Counted from the stretch's first letter, positions 6,912 to 15,484 are shown. The stretch: DNA of 15,720 nucleotides from a bacterium (GCA_021372535.1 JAJFUH010000025.1:1-15720); one strand, 5' to 3'. A program made the numbers and translations. Notes: generated by a model not told the origin, from the letters alone.

Positions 6912-9053
6912 TCACAGCCTGTACGTATAATTCACTTTCAGCATGGCGGCGTTCTCTTTGGTCCGGTAATCGAATTCTTCTTCCAACAGGTGATTGTAGA
7001 CAATGTAAATATCGCTCCCCACCCGCGGGATATAATGGATGCGGAAATTCGTGGTGACCTCGTTGGTTTTGTTGTTCCACTGGACGAAAACGGAGGATGA
7101 AAGCCGTGTGCTGAAATCCACACCCATCCTTCCACCGTACTCGCGGGTGATGAACCGGCTGTCATTGATATTGATATCGTTATACGTCATATCGGCGGAG
7201 AGCGCGATGTATTCAGTCTGCTTGAAAGCGAGCGAGGCGTTGTAATAGGTCCGCGTGCCGCAGTAGTGATCGCCGAAGTTGGTGTTGAAATTCAGCGCTA
7301 CCGGGCGGTTACGGCTCCCGGAGTACTGGATGTCATAGTACCACCATGTGTACGTCCCCCGGGGAACAACCGTATCCCCGAATATTTTCCAGCCATCGGG
7401 CTTGTCGATAAAATCATACTTGTTCCATATCTTGAAATCGAGGACATCGCCCGAATTGAAAATAAATCCGAGGGGACGGATTTCCTCGTTACGGGTTTCG
7501 AGGACGCCGTCCATGTCGGTGGTGTAATTGATGTCGAACGGCTTGAAAACCAGCTTTTTCACATAGGGGATGTTCGGCCTCGGAGAGATAGTGAGAAACC
7601 AGATGTAATTCTTGATTCCCACCCTGCTGGCGAATCCCACACCGGGCTTGAAATTTTCATCGAGTGTATGGTAGAGACCATACCAGCTGATCAGGTCGTT
7701 GGGATAGGAGAAATAGATTCTCCCGGCCAGATTGTCATGGGCCAACCCATCGTCCGAAGAACCGGTGATATATCCCTGGATGTCGAGGTTACGCTTCCCG
7801 AGAAACTTACCGGTCCTGTATCCGAAATCAAACCCTAATACCTGATTGTCGTGATCCCTGGCATCGAGCACGCTCGAGCCGATGAAGCCGATGTACGACT
7901 GTTCGAACACGTCCTTGCGCACACGGACGACCGAGTAATTGGTCGAGGGAAAGTTCCCTTCCTCCTCTGTCTGAATGGTCATGACACCGAGGCGGTATCC
8001 GCCCTGTTTCTGGGTGAGCTTGGCTCCGCCGAGGATAGGGATACCCTCACGGGTGACCGGGTCGATGCCGATATTCCTCGAATAGAAGAGTTTCGTTCCG
8101 CCCTGGGTGAAATCGAACGTTTCCAGACCCTCGAGGAAAAAATCACGTTTTTCCGGATACTGGATAGGAAACCGTGTCAGGTTAATGACATCCTTGTCGC
8201 TCTCGATCTGGGCAAAATCGGTTTTTGTGGTCAGGTCGAGGGTCATGTTCGAGGTGATGCCATACTTGAGGTCAACACCGTAATTGAATACATCATCAAG
8301 TTTTTTCGTCCGCTGTTTCTCCGCGCCCGTGAGCACATAGGGTGTCACATCGAGCTGATGTCCGGGTCTGATCCGCCCGGGAATCACGATAGTCCCGGCG
8401 CTCGCCAGATGGGTGGGACCCTCGTCTCTTCGCCAGCCGCGCCATTCAACTTCCTCGTTTTTTCTCCGGATACTCCGGGAAAAATTGATACCCCATATCT
8501 GCTGCTCGGTGGTGGGGAACCGCAGGGTCTTGAAGGGTATCTCGAACTCGCACGACCAGCCGAAATCGGTTATCCGCGATGCCACTTCCCAGATGCCGTC
8601 CCACTGGTAATTGGCGTCCTTATCGCTCAGAAAAGTCGCATCGTCACGGGCGCCGTTGGCATTGGTCACAAAGGCGAAACCCATGCGCTTGTCATGATAA
8701 GTGTCGATCAACACTCCGAAAATATCTTCGTTATTCAGGCCGGTATCCCATTTCAGCTCACGGTGCAGTATTTTGTCCGGTTCGCTGTCAAAGCACTTCA
8801 CACCGATATAGAGATGGTCTTCGTTGTAGATTATCCGTACCTCTGTCCGCTCAGTGGGCTGTGCGCCCTCCGTCAGCTCGCGCTGGGTGAAGTCCGAAAC
8901 GACTTCCGCAGATTCCCATGCCTTCTCCGAAAGAGAGCCGTCAAGCTTGATGGGTGAGTCGATCATTTTCGCGGTTATCTGTGCAAAAGCGGGGGGCGCT
9001 GCAAGTACATAAAAAAGGCACAACAGTATCGGGTGCATGCGCAACGTGCTCAC
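6912..9053 (-). CDS. CBM9-like / DUF5916 outer-membrane beta-barrel protein
   Basis: This is a predicted 713-aa outer-membrane protein. The frame is open from 9083, but the real start is taken as GTG 9053-9051, because AAAGGAG (9065-9059) lies five bases before it. That start also gives a tight signal peptide MSTLRMHPILLCLFYVLAA...AFA|QIT. The N-terminal domain has the CBM9/DOMON-like signature IKLDGSLSEKAW (about 35-46), followed by EVRIIYNEDHLYIGVKCFD, and runs to about residue 225. The rest is rich in alternating aromatic strands, as in DUF5916, with FPIQYPEKRDFFLEG a typical conserved stretch. The chain ends YTYRL, close to the aromatic beta-signal that BAM recognises. The family has no settled function; a cell-surface role with carbohydrate or another extracellular ligand is plausible. 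It appears monocistronic: it has its own promoter and repeat-bearing spacers on both sides. Confidence 0.9.
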   Translation of the reverse strand: MSTLRMHPILLCLFYVLAAPPAFAQITAKMIDSPIKLDGSLSEKAWESAEVVSDFTQRELTEGAQPTERTEVRIIYNEDHLYIGVKCFDSEPDKILHRELKWDTGLNNEDIFGVLIDTYHDKRMGFAFVTNANGARDDATFLSDKDANYQWDGIWEVASRITDFGWSCEFEIPFKTLRFPTTEQQIWGINFSRSIRRKNEEVEWRGWRRDEGPTHLASAGTIVIPGRIRPGHQLDVTPYVLTGAEKQRTKKLDDVFNYGVDLKYGITSNMTLDLTTKTDFAQIESDKDVINLTRFPIQYPEKRDFFLEGLETFDFTQGGTKLFYSRNIGIDPVTREGIPILGGAKLTQKQGGYRLGVMTIQTEEEGNFPSTNYSVVRVRKDVFEQSYIGFIGSSVLDARDHDNQVLGFDFGYRTGKFLGKRNLDIQGYITGSSDDGLAHDNLAGRIYFSYPNDLISWYGLYHTLDENFKPGVGFASRVGIKNYIWFLTISPRPNIPYVKKLVFKPFDINYTTDMDGVLETRNEEIRPLGFIFNSGDVLDFKIWNKYDFIDKPDGWKIFGDTVVPRGTYTWWYYDIQYSGSRNRPVALNFNTNFGDHYCGTRTYYNASLAFKQTEYIALSADMTYNDININDSRFITREYGGRMGVDFSTRLSSSVFVQWNNKTNEVTTNFRIHYIPRVGSDIYIVYNHLLEEEFDYRTKENAAMLKVNYTYRL

Positions 9054-9058
9054 GGGTA

Positions 9059-9065
9059 CTCCTTT
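9059..9065 (-). promoter_or_regulatory. Ribosome-binding site that decides the GTG start of the DUF5916 gene
   Basis: AAAGGAG on the minus strand lies five bases before GTG 9053-9051. The upstream in-frame GTG at 9083 has no such site and would add ten residues ahead of the signal peptide. Confidence 0.75.
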
Positions 9066-9191
9066 GAAATGAAAAAAAACCACCGTGCCTGAACGCCCGG
9101 CGCCCGAACACTCAATAAAGCGAAAGGGAGCGGGTACGGAGACACAACGGGGAAATTTCCATCAGTAAAAACGGGAATGATCAGGTTTCCA

Positions 9192-9220
9192 ATTATGGTT
9201 TATTATGGACGTGAAGTCAA
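9192..9220 (-). promoter_or_regulatory. Probable sigma70-like promoter of the DUF5916 gene
   Basis: TTGACT (9220-9215) and CATAAT (9197-9192) are spaced by 17 bases, and each box matches the consensus at five of six positions. Transcription would start near 9185, giving a leader of about 130 bases before the GTG at 9053. The leader shows no riboswitch that I recognise. Confidence 0.55.
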
Positions 9221-9855
9221 GGAGAATCGCCTGACGGCGACTCCGCATTTTATCGTGTGCCGGATCATCGTGCATTCATAAAATCACCCTGATAATCAAC
9301 GCTGATTTACTATTGTACTTCTCCAGGAGGATCATGTTCCATCTTTTTTCATTCAAAAAGTCAATTTATCATGGTAACCCGGAATACTCATGAAAATATT
9401 CAACTACGAAGACACAAAGATAAAATTTTATATAACATATTATTTATACTATTATTATCAATTATTAAACGTTAACACCCCAAAAAAAGATAAAAAATCA
9501 TAATCCACGAAAATCCGCGTTCTATTAAATTTTGTGAACAGATCGGTTACCAGTGATTTACCTTTCCGTCTTTGTTCGTCCTGCAACACAGCCGGAACCC
9601 AATCAATGAAACAAATCACTGCAATAAACAACACATTTTTTTAAAATCTATGCGAATATTTTCTGATGTATAATAATCATTATTAATACGATATTTCCTC
9701 ATAAATTTCATATTTCTCATAATGTAAGTGTTTGGTATACTTGTGTTTATTCAATATTCAAAAAAAGAAATTTATATGGCGTATTTTAAAGAAAATGATA
9801 TATTAGCATTTTATATGAATATAATCAATTTCCTCTTAATTCCGGATTTTATTGA

Positions 9856-12800
9856 ATGAGTGTTTTCGGCGGTCAAAAAGACTCGGGAAACGATCTGTAT
9901 CTTGCGGAGCGTATAGTCGATACTGTCAGAGAACCCTTTATGGTGCTGGACGACAAGCTTCGTATTGTCATGGCGAATCGATCCTTTTACAGGACATTCC
10001 GGCTCACACCCGAAAACACGGAAGGCCGTCTGATCTATGAGGTGGGCGGCGGGCAGTGGGATATTCCGAGGCTTCGAAAAGTGCTCGATCAGTATATTTC
10101 TCAATACACGGTATTTAACGATTTCGAATTTGAATACGAATTCGGAAACCATGGCCGGCGAACGATGATAATCAACAGCCACCATGTTTGCAGAAATACC
10201 GACAGACATCATTTCAATCTTTTGACAATACAGGATATTACCGAGAACAGGCAAATGGAGGATGCTCTCGGAGACAGCGATGAAAAGTATCAGCGTTTGA
10301 TGGAAAATATTCCCGGCATGGTTTACCTGTTTACCATACATCCCGATAAAACATATTCTTTTCCATTTGTGAGCTCTGCGTCACGTGAACTGTTTGGTAT
10401 CGAACCTGAAGACCTCATGAGAGACAGTTCCCTCCTTGCCGCTATCATTCACCCTGATGACAGGGAAAAACTCGATGAATCGATCATTAAATCCGCCGAA
10501 ACACTCCAGCCGTGGAAGGAGGAATTACGTGTTATCGTAAACGGAGAAGTGCGCTGGTATACTTGTGTATCCCGTCCGGAACTGCAATCCGACGGTTCAA
10601 TTCTCTGGGACGGGATTATACTGGAAATAACCGATCGCGTTAAAATCGAACAGGCGCTTCGCGAAAGCGAATCAAAATACCGTCGCCTGCACGAAACCAT
10701 GATGGATGCATTTGTCAGCATCGACATGACCGGCCGTATTCAGGAGGCCAACCACGCATTTCAGACTTTGATCGGCTACACGGAAAAGGAGCTAAATCAG
10801 CTGACCTACAGAGACCTGACCCCGGAGAAATGGCATTCCTTCGAAGAGGGCATTATTGAAGAACAAATCCTTGCGCATGGCTACTCCACAGTATATGAAA
10901 AAGAATATCGCAGAAAAGACGGGACCATTTTCCCCGTTGAACTGAGGACGTTTCTGATGCGCGATGACAGAGGAGAGCCTGTCGTCATGTGGGCCATCGC
11001 CCGGGACATCACCGAGCGCAAGAAGACTGAAGCCCAGCTCGAGCATAATCTCCGTGAAACCAGAATGCGTCTGGAAATCAACCAGGCACTGATGGGTAAA
11101 AATACCGAGAATGAAGTGCTCGATGTATTGATTCAAAATGCCGGAATATATCCACAAACTTTCGTGTCTATCATGATGTTCACCACAGAAGGAGGAGAAC
11201 TCACAGCCATCGCCCGTCGAGCCGATTCATTCGAGAGCGGAATAATTCCACAGGTATCCGCGGGATCGAAATTTCCGGTCTCCCGTTTTCCTATGCTCGG
11301 AATGTTTTCCGGAAATCAGCTATTTATCACAAATGATATCCTGACCGATGATAATATCGATTCCTTTTCCCGTGAATTTATTCGGGCGGCTGGCGGAGCC
11401 AGTCGCGCCGTCCTTCCGCTCGCCGTCGATAATGAGTGGATGGGCTATATACTCATTGTGAGTAAAATAAAAGGGTATTTCGACGAAGAAAAAATTCTCC
11501 TCTATCAGACTCTTGCAAAACAAGGGGCCATAGCGCTCCATGCAGCCCGTCTGCAGGAGATTATCCGTGAATCCCAGCAGCGGCTGTCACTGCTCGTGGA
11601 GCAATCGCCTCTGGCTTTCATCGAATGGAACCCTGACGATAACGTAGTATCATGGAACCCCGCCGCAGAACGGATATTTGGTTTCTCCAGTGAAGAAGCC
11701 CGTGCTCTCCATTCGTGGAGGGACATCATGCCGGAGGCATCATGGCCGGAATTTGAAAAAATCTGGCATGACCTGACAGCGCAAAAAGGTGCGGCACATA
11801 TTATCGTCGACAATCTGACGAAGAACGGAAAACTCATTACCTGCGAGTGGTTCAATGCGCCGCTCGTCGGGCCGGACAACGATTTTATCGGCATCGTTTC
11901 CCTTGTTCAGGATATAACCGAGCATAAACTGGCGGAAGAGGAAAAAGCAAAGCTTGAATCACAACTTCTCCAGGCACAGAAGATGGAATCGGTGGGCCGT
12001 CTTGCCGGAGGCGTGGCGCATGATTTCAACAATATGCTCAATGTCGTCCTCGGATATGCGGAATTGATCAAAACCCGTCTGCACAACGATGATCCCCTGC
12101 TGAATGATGTGGTTGAGATTGAAAAGGCGGCCAGCCATGCCCGTGATATCACCCGGCAGCTCCTCGCTTTTTCCCGTAAGCAGATCATTTCTCCCCGGCC
12201 CATGGATCTGAACGATCTGATCACGAGTACGCAGAAGACGCTTGCCCGTCTTATCGGAGAGGATATCGATCTGCGTTTTCATCCCGATAAAGACCTCTGG
12301 AAGATCAGATTCGATCCTACACAGATCGAGCAGATTCTCATCAACCTGGCTGTCAATGCCCGTGACGCCATGCCGAACGGGGGCATGATAACGATTGAAA
12401 CCGCAAATGTCCTCATTGAAAACACCTTATCCCATGAACAGAGTGAATTTCCTCCCGGATACTATGTCATGCTGAGCTTGAGTGATAACGGAGCGGGAAT
12501 GCGAAAGGAGACCCTTTCGCATGTTTTCGAGCCTTTTTTCACCACGAAAGAAGTCGGTAAAGGTACCGGCCTCGGGCTCGCCACCGTATATGGTATCGTC
12601 AAGCAGAATGGCGGATTCATCAATGTTTACAGCGAGCCGGGTCAGGGTACTACCTTTAAAATCCATATCCCCGGAATCAATGAAGAAAAAACAACTGAAA
12701 ATAATGAAGAAATGCCGGTCTCTTCCCGTTCCGGAACGATACTGCTGGTGGAAGACGATCCCATGGTGCGCAGGGTAGCACAAATGATGCTCGAGAGATT

Positions 12801-13098
12801 CGGTTACACGGTTCTGGTTGCGGATTCACCGCTCGGTGCGCTTTCGCTGTGCGAAAAAAGTGATACACCTATCGATCTTCTGATAACCGATGTGGTGATG
12901 CCGGAAGTGAACGGTTCCGAGTTAAAAAACAGGATCGTAGCAATAAAACCGGGAATCAAAGTCCTCTTCATGTCCGGGTACACGGGCGATATAATCGTAC
13001 ATCACGGAATGCTCGAAGAAGGAGTTCATTTCATACAGAAACCTTTCAGCATGAACGAGCTCGCCCGGAAGATAAGTGAGGTGTTGGGAGAAGAGTAA
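9856..13098 (+). CDS. Soluble hybrid histidine kinase: PAS x3, GAF, PAS, HisKA/HATPase, REC
   Basis: This 1080-aa kinase has no membrane segment or signal peptide and so is predicted to be cytoplasmic. The order is PAS1 (about 18-128), PAS2 (about 143-265), PAS3 (about 272-390, ending DITERKKTE), a GAF domain (about 400-565), PAS4 (about 572-692, ending DITEHKLAE), then the kinase core. Phospho-acceptor His722 is in GGVAHDFNN, N-box Asn830/Asn834, G1 Asp877, F-box FEPFFTTK and G2 GKGTGLGL (901-908). The C-terminal receiver has Asp967/Asp968, acceptor Asp1012 and Lys1062, all intact. The GxAHDFNN H-box and the order kinase-receiver match the other kinase in this window, and the two may be paralogues. 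The ligands of the PAS and GAF domains cannot be read from sequence. An in-frame TGA ends at 9855, so ATG 9856 is the first possible start, but it has no visible Shine-Dalgarno. It has no output domain and no adjacent response regulator. Confidence 0.95.
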   Translation: MSVFGGQKDSGNDLYLAERIVDTVREPFMVLDDKLRIVMANRSFYRTFRLTPENTEGRLIYEVGGGQWDIPRLRKVLDQYISQYTVFNDFEFEYEFGNHGRRTMIINSHHVCRNTDRHHFNLLTIQDITENRQMEDALGDSDEKYQRLMENIPGMVYLFTIHPDKTYSFPFVSSASRELFGIEPEDLMRDSSLLAAIIHPDDREKLDESIIKSAETLQPWKEELRVIVNGEVRWYTCVSRPELQSDGSILWDGIILEITDRVKIEQALRESESKYRRLHETMMDAFVSIDMTGRIQEANHAFQTLIGYTEKELNQLTYRDLTPEKWHSFEEGIIEEQILAHGYSTVYEKEYRRKDGTIFPVELRTFLMRDDRGEPVVMWAIARDITERKKTEAQLEHNLRETRMRLEINQALMGKNTENEVLDVLIQNAGIYPQTFVSIMMFTTEGGELTAIARRADSFESGIIPQVSAGSKFPVSRFPMLGMFSGNQLFITNDILTDDNIDSFSREFIRAAGGASRAVLPLAVDNEWMGYILIVSKIKGYFDEEKILLYQTLAKQGAIALHAARLQEIIRESQQRLSLLVEQSPLAFIEWNPDDNVVSWNPAAERIFGFSSEEARALHSWRDIMPEASWPEFEKIWHDLTAQKGAAHIIVDNLTKNGKLITCEWFNAPLVGPDNDFIGIVSLVQDITEHKLAEEEKAKLESQLLQAQKMESVGRLAGGVAHDFNNMLNVVLGYAELIKTRLHNDDPLLNDVVEIEKAASHARDITRQLLAFSRKQIISPRPMDLNDLITSTQKTLARLIGEDIDLRFHPDKDLWKIRFDPTQIEQILINLAVNARDAMPNGGMITIETANVLIENTLSHEQSEFPPGYYVMLSLSDNGAGMRKETLSHVFEPFFTTKEVGKGTGLGLATVYGIVKQNGGFINVYSEPGQGTTFKIHIPGINEEKTTENNEEMPVSSRSGTILLVEDDPMVRRVAQMMLERFGYTVLVADSPLGALSLCEKSDTPIDLLITDVVMPEVNGSELKNRIVAIKPGIKVLFMSGYTGDIIVHHGMLEEGVHFIQKPFSMNELARKISEVLGEE

Positions 13099-13119
13099 GC
13101 GCCCCGGACATCAAATCGA

Positions 13120-13923
13120 TCATTCCGGAAAAGATTTTTCAACATTGGACGTATCTATATTAATACCAATTTTCTGGATAGTTTTTATTAATAAATAATA
13201 TCCAGAAGGTTTTTCTTTTTCCGATGTCGTTTTAAATTGGATTTCCATTATAGTTTTCGGGTCGCTGATTTTGTCTTTGTTTTCTATTAAAGCCTGTTCC
13301 AATTGCGATGGCGATACTCGTTTACCATCAATTTCGTAGTCTCCGTTTTCAAGTATCGAGATTTTCAATGATTTATGTATCGTCCCGGAAGATACCTCAT
13401 TATTCCCCTTCAAACTCGACCCGGAAAGAATGCCTTCGACTTCATTGACCGATAAGGTTATGCCGTCATCGGTATCGCCATCGTTGTTGACATCGATCCG
13501 TTCACGGGCAAGTGCTTTATCGCCCTTGAAAGCATATTCATAATGCGCGTTTTCGGGGTGGACAAAACCTATCGGTTTACAGTCATTACCGAAATCGAAG
13601 TCGATATAGTTTTTTTCCGAAGTGTAATAGTTTTTTTCCGCTTGTATTATGAAAGACAGCATCTTGCTCGCTTCACTTAAGATGCCTTCTTCTTTAATTT
13701 CGGGAACTAAAGCATTCTGGCGCAGCCTTAGAGTTCGCTCTTTTGCGGCAACACGAATTTCCTTGTCCAGATCCTTATGAATCCGCTCGATGGTTTCAGC
13801 ATAAAACCGTATAGACTCATCATCGGTACCGCGTTCCGTTTCCACCTTCCCGCCGATAAAATAATTGTGCTTGACCAACTGATCCCTGTAGATTCTTTCA
13901 AAATCATCCTTTGTTGCGGGCAC
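13120..13923 (-). CDS. C-terminal sensor part of the M56 (BlaR1-like) protein, out of frame with it: half ExbD-like, pseudopilin-like, ExbD-like
   Basis: This 267-codon frame opens with GTG at 13923 but has no Shine-Dalgarno there and begins in the middle of a domain, so it is most likely the displaced 3' half of the M56 gene. Residues 1-60 continue an ExbD/TolR-like alpha/beta unit whose first strand (KNGTYEIG) lies in the M56 frame. Residues about 63-168 look like the globular part of a type II secretion pseudopilin: EASKMLSFIIQAEKNYYTSE, then an aromatic strand HYEYAFKG and DVNNDGDTDDGITL, which also fits a DxNxDG calcium loop. Residues about 185-255 form a second ExbD-like unit (LKISILENGDYEIDGKRVS...IQKIGI). 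The shared NGxYEI(G/D)G core indicates internal duplication. Without the frame break, the product would be a periplasmic sensor of about 270 residues behind the M56 protease. Domain calls are pattern recognition, not a profile search. The gene converges on the soluble hybrid kinase with 21 bp between stops. Confidence 0.7.
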   Translation of the reverse strand: MPATKDDFERIYRDQLVKHNYFIGGKVETERGTDDESIRFYAETIERIHKDLDKEIRVAAKERTLRLRQNALVPEIKEEGILSEASKMLSFIIQAEKNYYTSEKNYIDFDFGNDCKPIGFVHPENAHYEYAFKGDKALARERIDVNNDGDTDDGITLSVNEVEGILSGSSLKGNNEVSSGTIHKSLKISILENGDYEIDGKRVSPSQLEQALIENKDKISDPKTIMEIQFKTTSEKEKPSGYYLLIKTIQKIGINIDTSNVEKSFPE

Positions 13924-15068
13924 ACCCCAATTTCGTATGTACCATTTTTATATATCTTTACGATAAGCGGAGATTCAATGTCCTGTTGAACCGTTTTTGA
14001 AACAGGTGAAGAGGTGGAAGTAATATTATCCGTTTCCACACATGCGAATACAACGGTAATAACAGCCAGAGCGGTTAATATCAGTATGGACGGTACCGAC
14101 AGAATTTCATTCTTTTTGTAGTCGTTTTTCATGATTCTCCGTATCCTTTCCTTGATTCTGTTCTCGTGCCCGATCAATTGAATCAATACAAATCCCGGGC
14201 GATTATCGAGTGACGTTTCTTCGACGATCCTGAGCAAACTCAGCGCATACCGTGTAAATCCGCTGCCAAGGTGCCTGACAACTCCGTCATCGCATAACTC
14301 CTCCCGTACAGCTCTCAACCGGTTATTCGCATACCAGACAAACGGGTTGAAAAAATAGACTGCCTGTACCGCAATCTGCAGCCAGTTCAATGCCATATCG
14401 CGACGTTTTATATGATAGAGCTCGTGGAGCAGAATCGGTTCGCAGTCCTCGACCGACCATTCATCGACTATGGCGCCGGACAGCACTATGCGAGGCCGGA
14501 ATATGCCGGTATAAGACGGCATTTTCACTTTTTCCGTATCAATGGAAAGCAATTCGACCGGCTGCCTGATATTCAGTTCGCGGGTAAGTTTGCCGAAGAG
14601 AGCCAGAATATCAGAGTTTATGACGGGAACGCAGTGACGCAACAGTTGTCTCGTCCTGAAGAAACTGATAAAAGCGAGAACCATGTAACCGAGAAGACCG
14701 ATACAATATGCCGCACTTATGAAAAGTAAAAATAACTCCGGAAAAGAGTGTCCCGAGTGTTCAACCGACAGAAAACTGCCCGGAACATCGATGATTGTAT
14801 TGAATGTCATGCCGTACAGCTCTCCGGCCTTATGAACCATGTGAGCCGCACGTTCGGGAAACAGCCGAGATACGTATCGAATAATATGGTTCAACGGCAA
14901 ACACAACCGTGCAAGTACAAGACACCACAGCAGATATCGAAACATCGTTGCGGACCGCCTGAATAACCTCTCGATAACGATGACAGCCACAACCAGGATT
15001 GAAATCTGCCATGTTACCGGCCAGAGATATCTCATCAGGCGTCCGGCAAAAATAATAATGGATTCCAT
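13728..15068 (-). CDS. M56-family membrane metalloprotease, BlaR1/MecR1-like signal transducer (3' frame disrupted)
   Basis: This is a BlaR1/MecR1-type integral membrane protease. Hydrophobic segments lie at about residues 17-34, 41-60, 110-136, 226-247 and 325-343. The zinc motif HELYH is at 215-219 in LLHELYHIKRRD, and the downstream ligand region is REELCDDG (255-262); both are intact. In the family, a signal on the extracytoplasmic domain activates the protease and leads to cleavage or release of the BlaI-type repressor. Here the sensor is not a penicillin-binding domain: after the last helix (…VITVVFACVE) come a Ser/Thr linker and LIVKIYKNGTYEIG. At residue 381 the frame breaks at a G4 tract (13925-13928), and the last ~65 codons are out-of-frame sequence. 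The native chain probably continues in the 13120-13923 frame, about 647 residues in all. ATG 15068 overlaps the repressor stop (TGATG), with GGGGGA upstream as Shine-Dalgarno, so the two genes are translationally coupled. Confidence 0.88.
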   Translation of the reverse strand: MESIIIFAGRLMRYLWPVTWQISILVVAVIVIERLFRRSATMFRYLLWCLVLARLCLPLNHIIRYVSRLFPERAAHMVHKAGELYGMTFNTIIDVPGSFLSVEHSGHSFPELFLLFISAAYCIGLLGYMVLAFISFFRTRQLLRHCVPVINSDILALFGKLTRELNIRQPVELLSIDTEKVKMPSYTGIFRPRIVLSGAIVDEWSVEDCEPILLHELYHIKRRDMALNWLQIAVQAVYFFNPFVWYANNRLRAVREELCDDGVVRHLGSGFTRYALSLLRIVEETSLDNRPGFVLIQLIGHENRIKERIRRIMKNDYKKNEILSVPSILILTALAVITVVFACVETDNITSTSSPVSKTVQQDIESPLIVKIYKNGTYEIGVCPQQRMILKESTGISWSSTIILSAGRWKRNAVPMMSLYGFMLKPSSGFIRIWTRKFVLPQKSEL

Positions 15069-15448
15069 CAGAGTTCCCCCTTATGCTTTTCGATCAAATC
15101 TCTCAGCGCTTTTATTTCCTCACGAGTCAGTTTTTCCTTTTCTGCCAGATGGGCAAAAAGCGGTACAAGGGTGTTGTCCAGCACATTATCCGTCAGCGTT
15201 TCGATTTCCTCTTTCATTATTTTCATGCGGGAAGCAGCCGGTTTATAGAGCCAGATCGGGCCTAATTTATCCCGCATCTGAAATCCTTTTTTAACCATGC
15301 GATCGAGCATCGTCTTGACAGTCTGATAGCCCCGTTTTTTCTCTTTTAACGTTTCTTCATAAATTTCACGTACAGTCGCATGACCTTTTTCCCAACAGAT
15401 TTTCATAAGGGACCACTCTGTGCTTGATAATTTTTTTCTTTTCATCAT
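15068..15448 (-). CDS. BlaI/MecI/CopY-family winged-helix repressor
   Basis: This 126-aa protein has the usual length and layout of BlaI/MecI repressors. The winged helix (about 5-70) starts LSSTEWSLMKICWEKGHATV, has the recognition helix GYQTVKTMLDRMVKKG (40-55) and the wing PIWLYKPA. A C-terminal dimerisation and cleavage region follows (about 75-126, TLVPLFAHLAEKEKLT). In this family a dimer blocks transcription until a partner BlaR1-type protease inactivates it, and that partner is the overlapping downstream M56 gene. Two adjacent ATG codons (15448 and 15445) follow AGGGAGGAG at a good distance; the first is used here. Two TACA-N3-TGTA operators lie directly upstream, so autoregulation is expected. 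Copper-type (CopY) regulation is unlikely, because the CopY zinc-binding C-terminal cysteine motif is absent. Confidence 0.93.
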   Translation of the reverse strand: MMKRKKLSSTEWSLMKICWEKGHATVREIYEETLKEKKRGYQTVKTMLDRMVKKGFQMRDKLGPIWLYKPAASRMKIMKEEIETLTDNVLDNTLVPLFAHLAEKEKLTREEIKALRDLIEKHKGEL

Positions 15449-15463
15449 ATATACTCCTCCCTC

Positions 15464-15484
15464 ATTAATACAATTTGTATTAAT
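15464..15484. promoter_or_regulatory. BlaI-type operator 1: perfect 21-bp palindrome
   Basis: Arms ATTAATACAA (15464-15473) and TTGTATTAAT (15475-15484) are exact reverse complements around T15474. The core TACA-ATT-TGTA fits the TACA/TGTA half-sites known for BlaI and MecI operators. It lies between the -10 box and the RBS of the repressor gene, over the expected transcription start. Confidence 0.75.

Larger units (their letters stand above)
9054..9855. other. Long intergenic region without a supported gene, AT-rich over most of its length
   Basis: These ~800 bp separate divergently transcribed genes. The part near 9054-9260 holds the DUF5916 promoter and RBS. From about 9403 the sequence becomes very AT-rich; it contains TAAAATTTTA (9421-9430), a perfect 10-bp palindrome, and stretches such as ACGAAGACACAAAG and CACGAAAATCCGCG. 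These resemble fragments of dispersed repeats seen in other genomes (from memory only). Just before the downstream kinase a TATAAT at 9820-9825 could be its -10 box, but no good -35 box pairs with it. No RNA gene or coding frame is supported. Confidence 0.55.

Noticed and set aside
7851-8957. 368-codon open frame on the plus strand, and other long frames opposite the DUF5916 gene
   Set aside because: It lies wholly antisense to a well-supported outer-membrane protein, has no Shine-Dalgarno or recognisable domain, and reads as a shadow of the other strand.
13098-13122. Bidirectional terminator between the convergent kinase and the M56 sensor part
   Set aside because: Only short CCGG matches separated by about 20 bases are seen, with no adjacent stem and T-run.
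13921-13930. Programmed ribosomal frameshift in the M56 gene
   Set aside because: The G4 tract in its reading frame does not form a canonical X-XXY-YYZ heptamer, and no obvious stimulatory stem follows. A simple indel explains it better, though it is not excluded.
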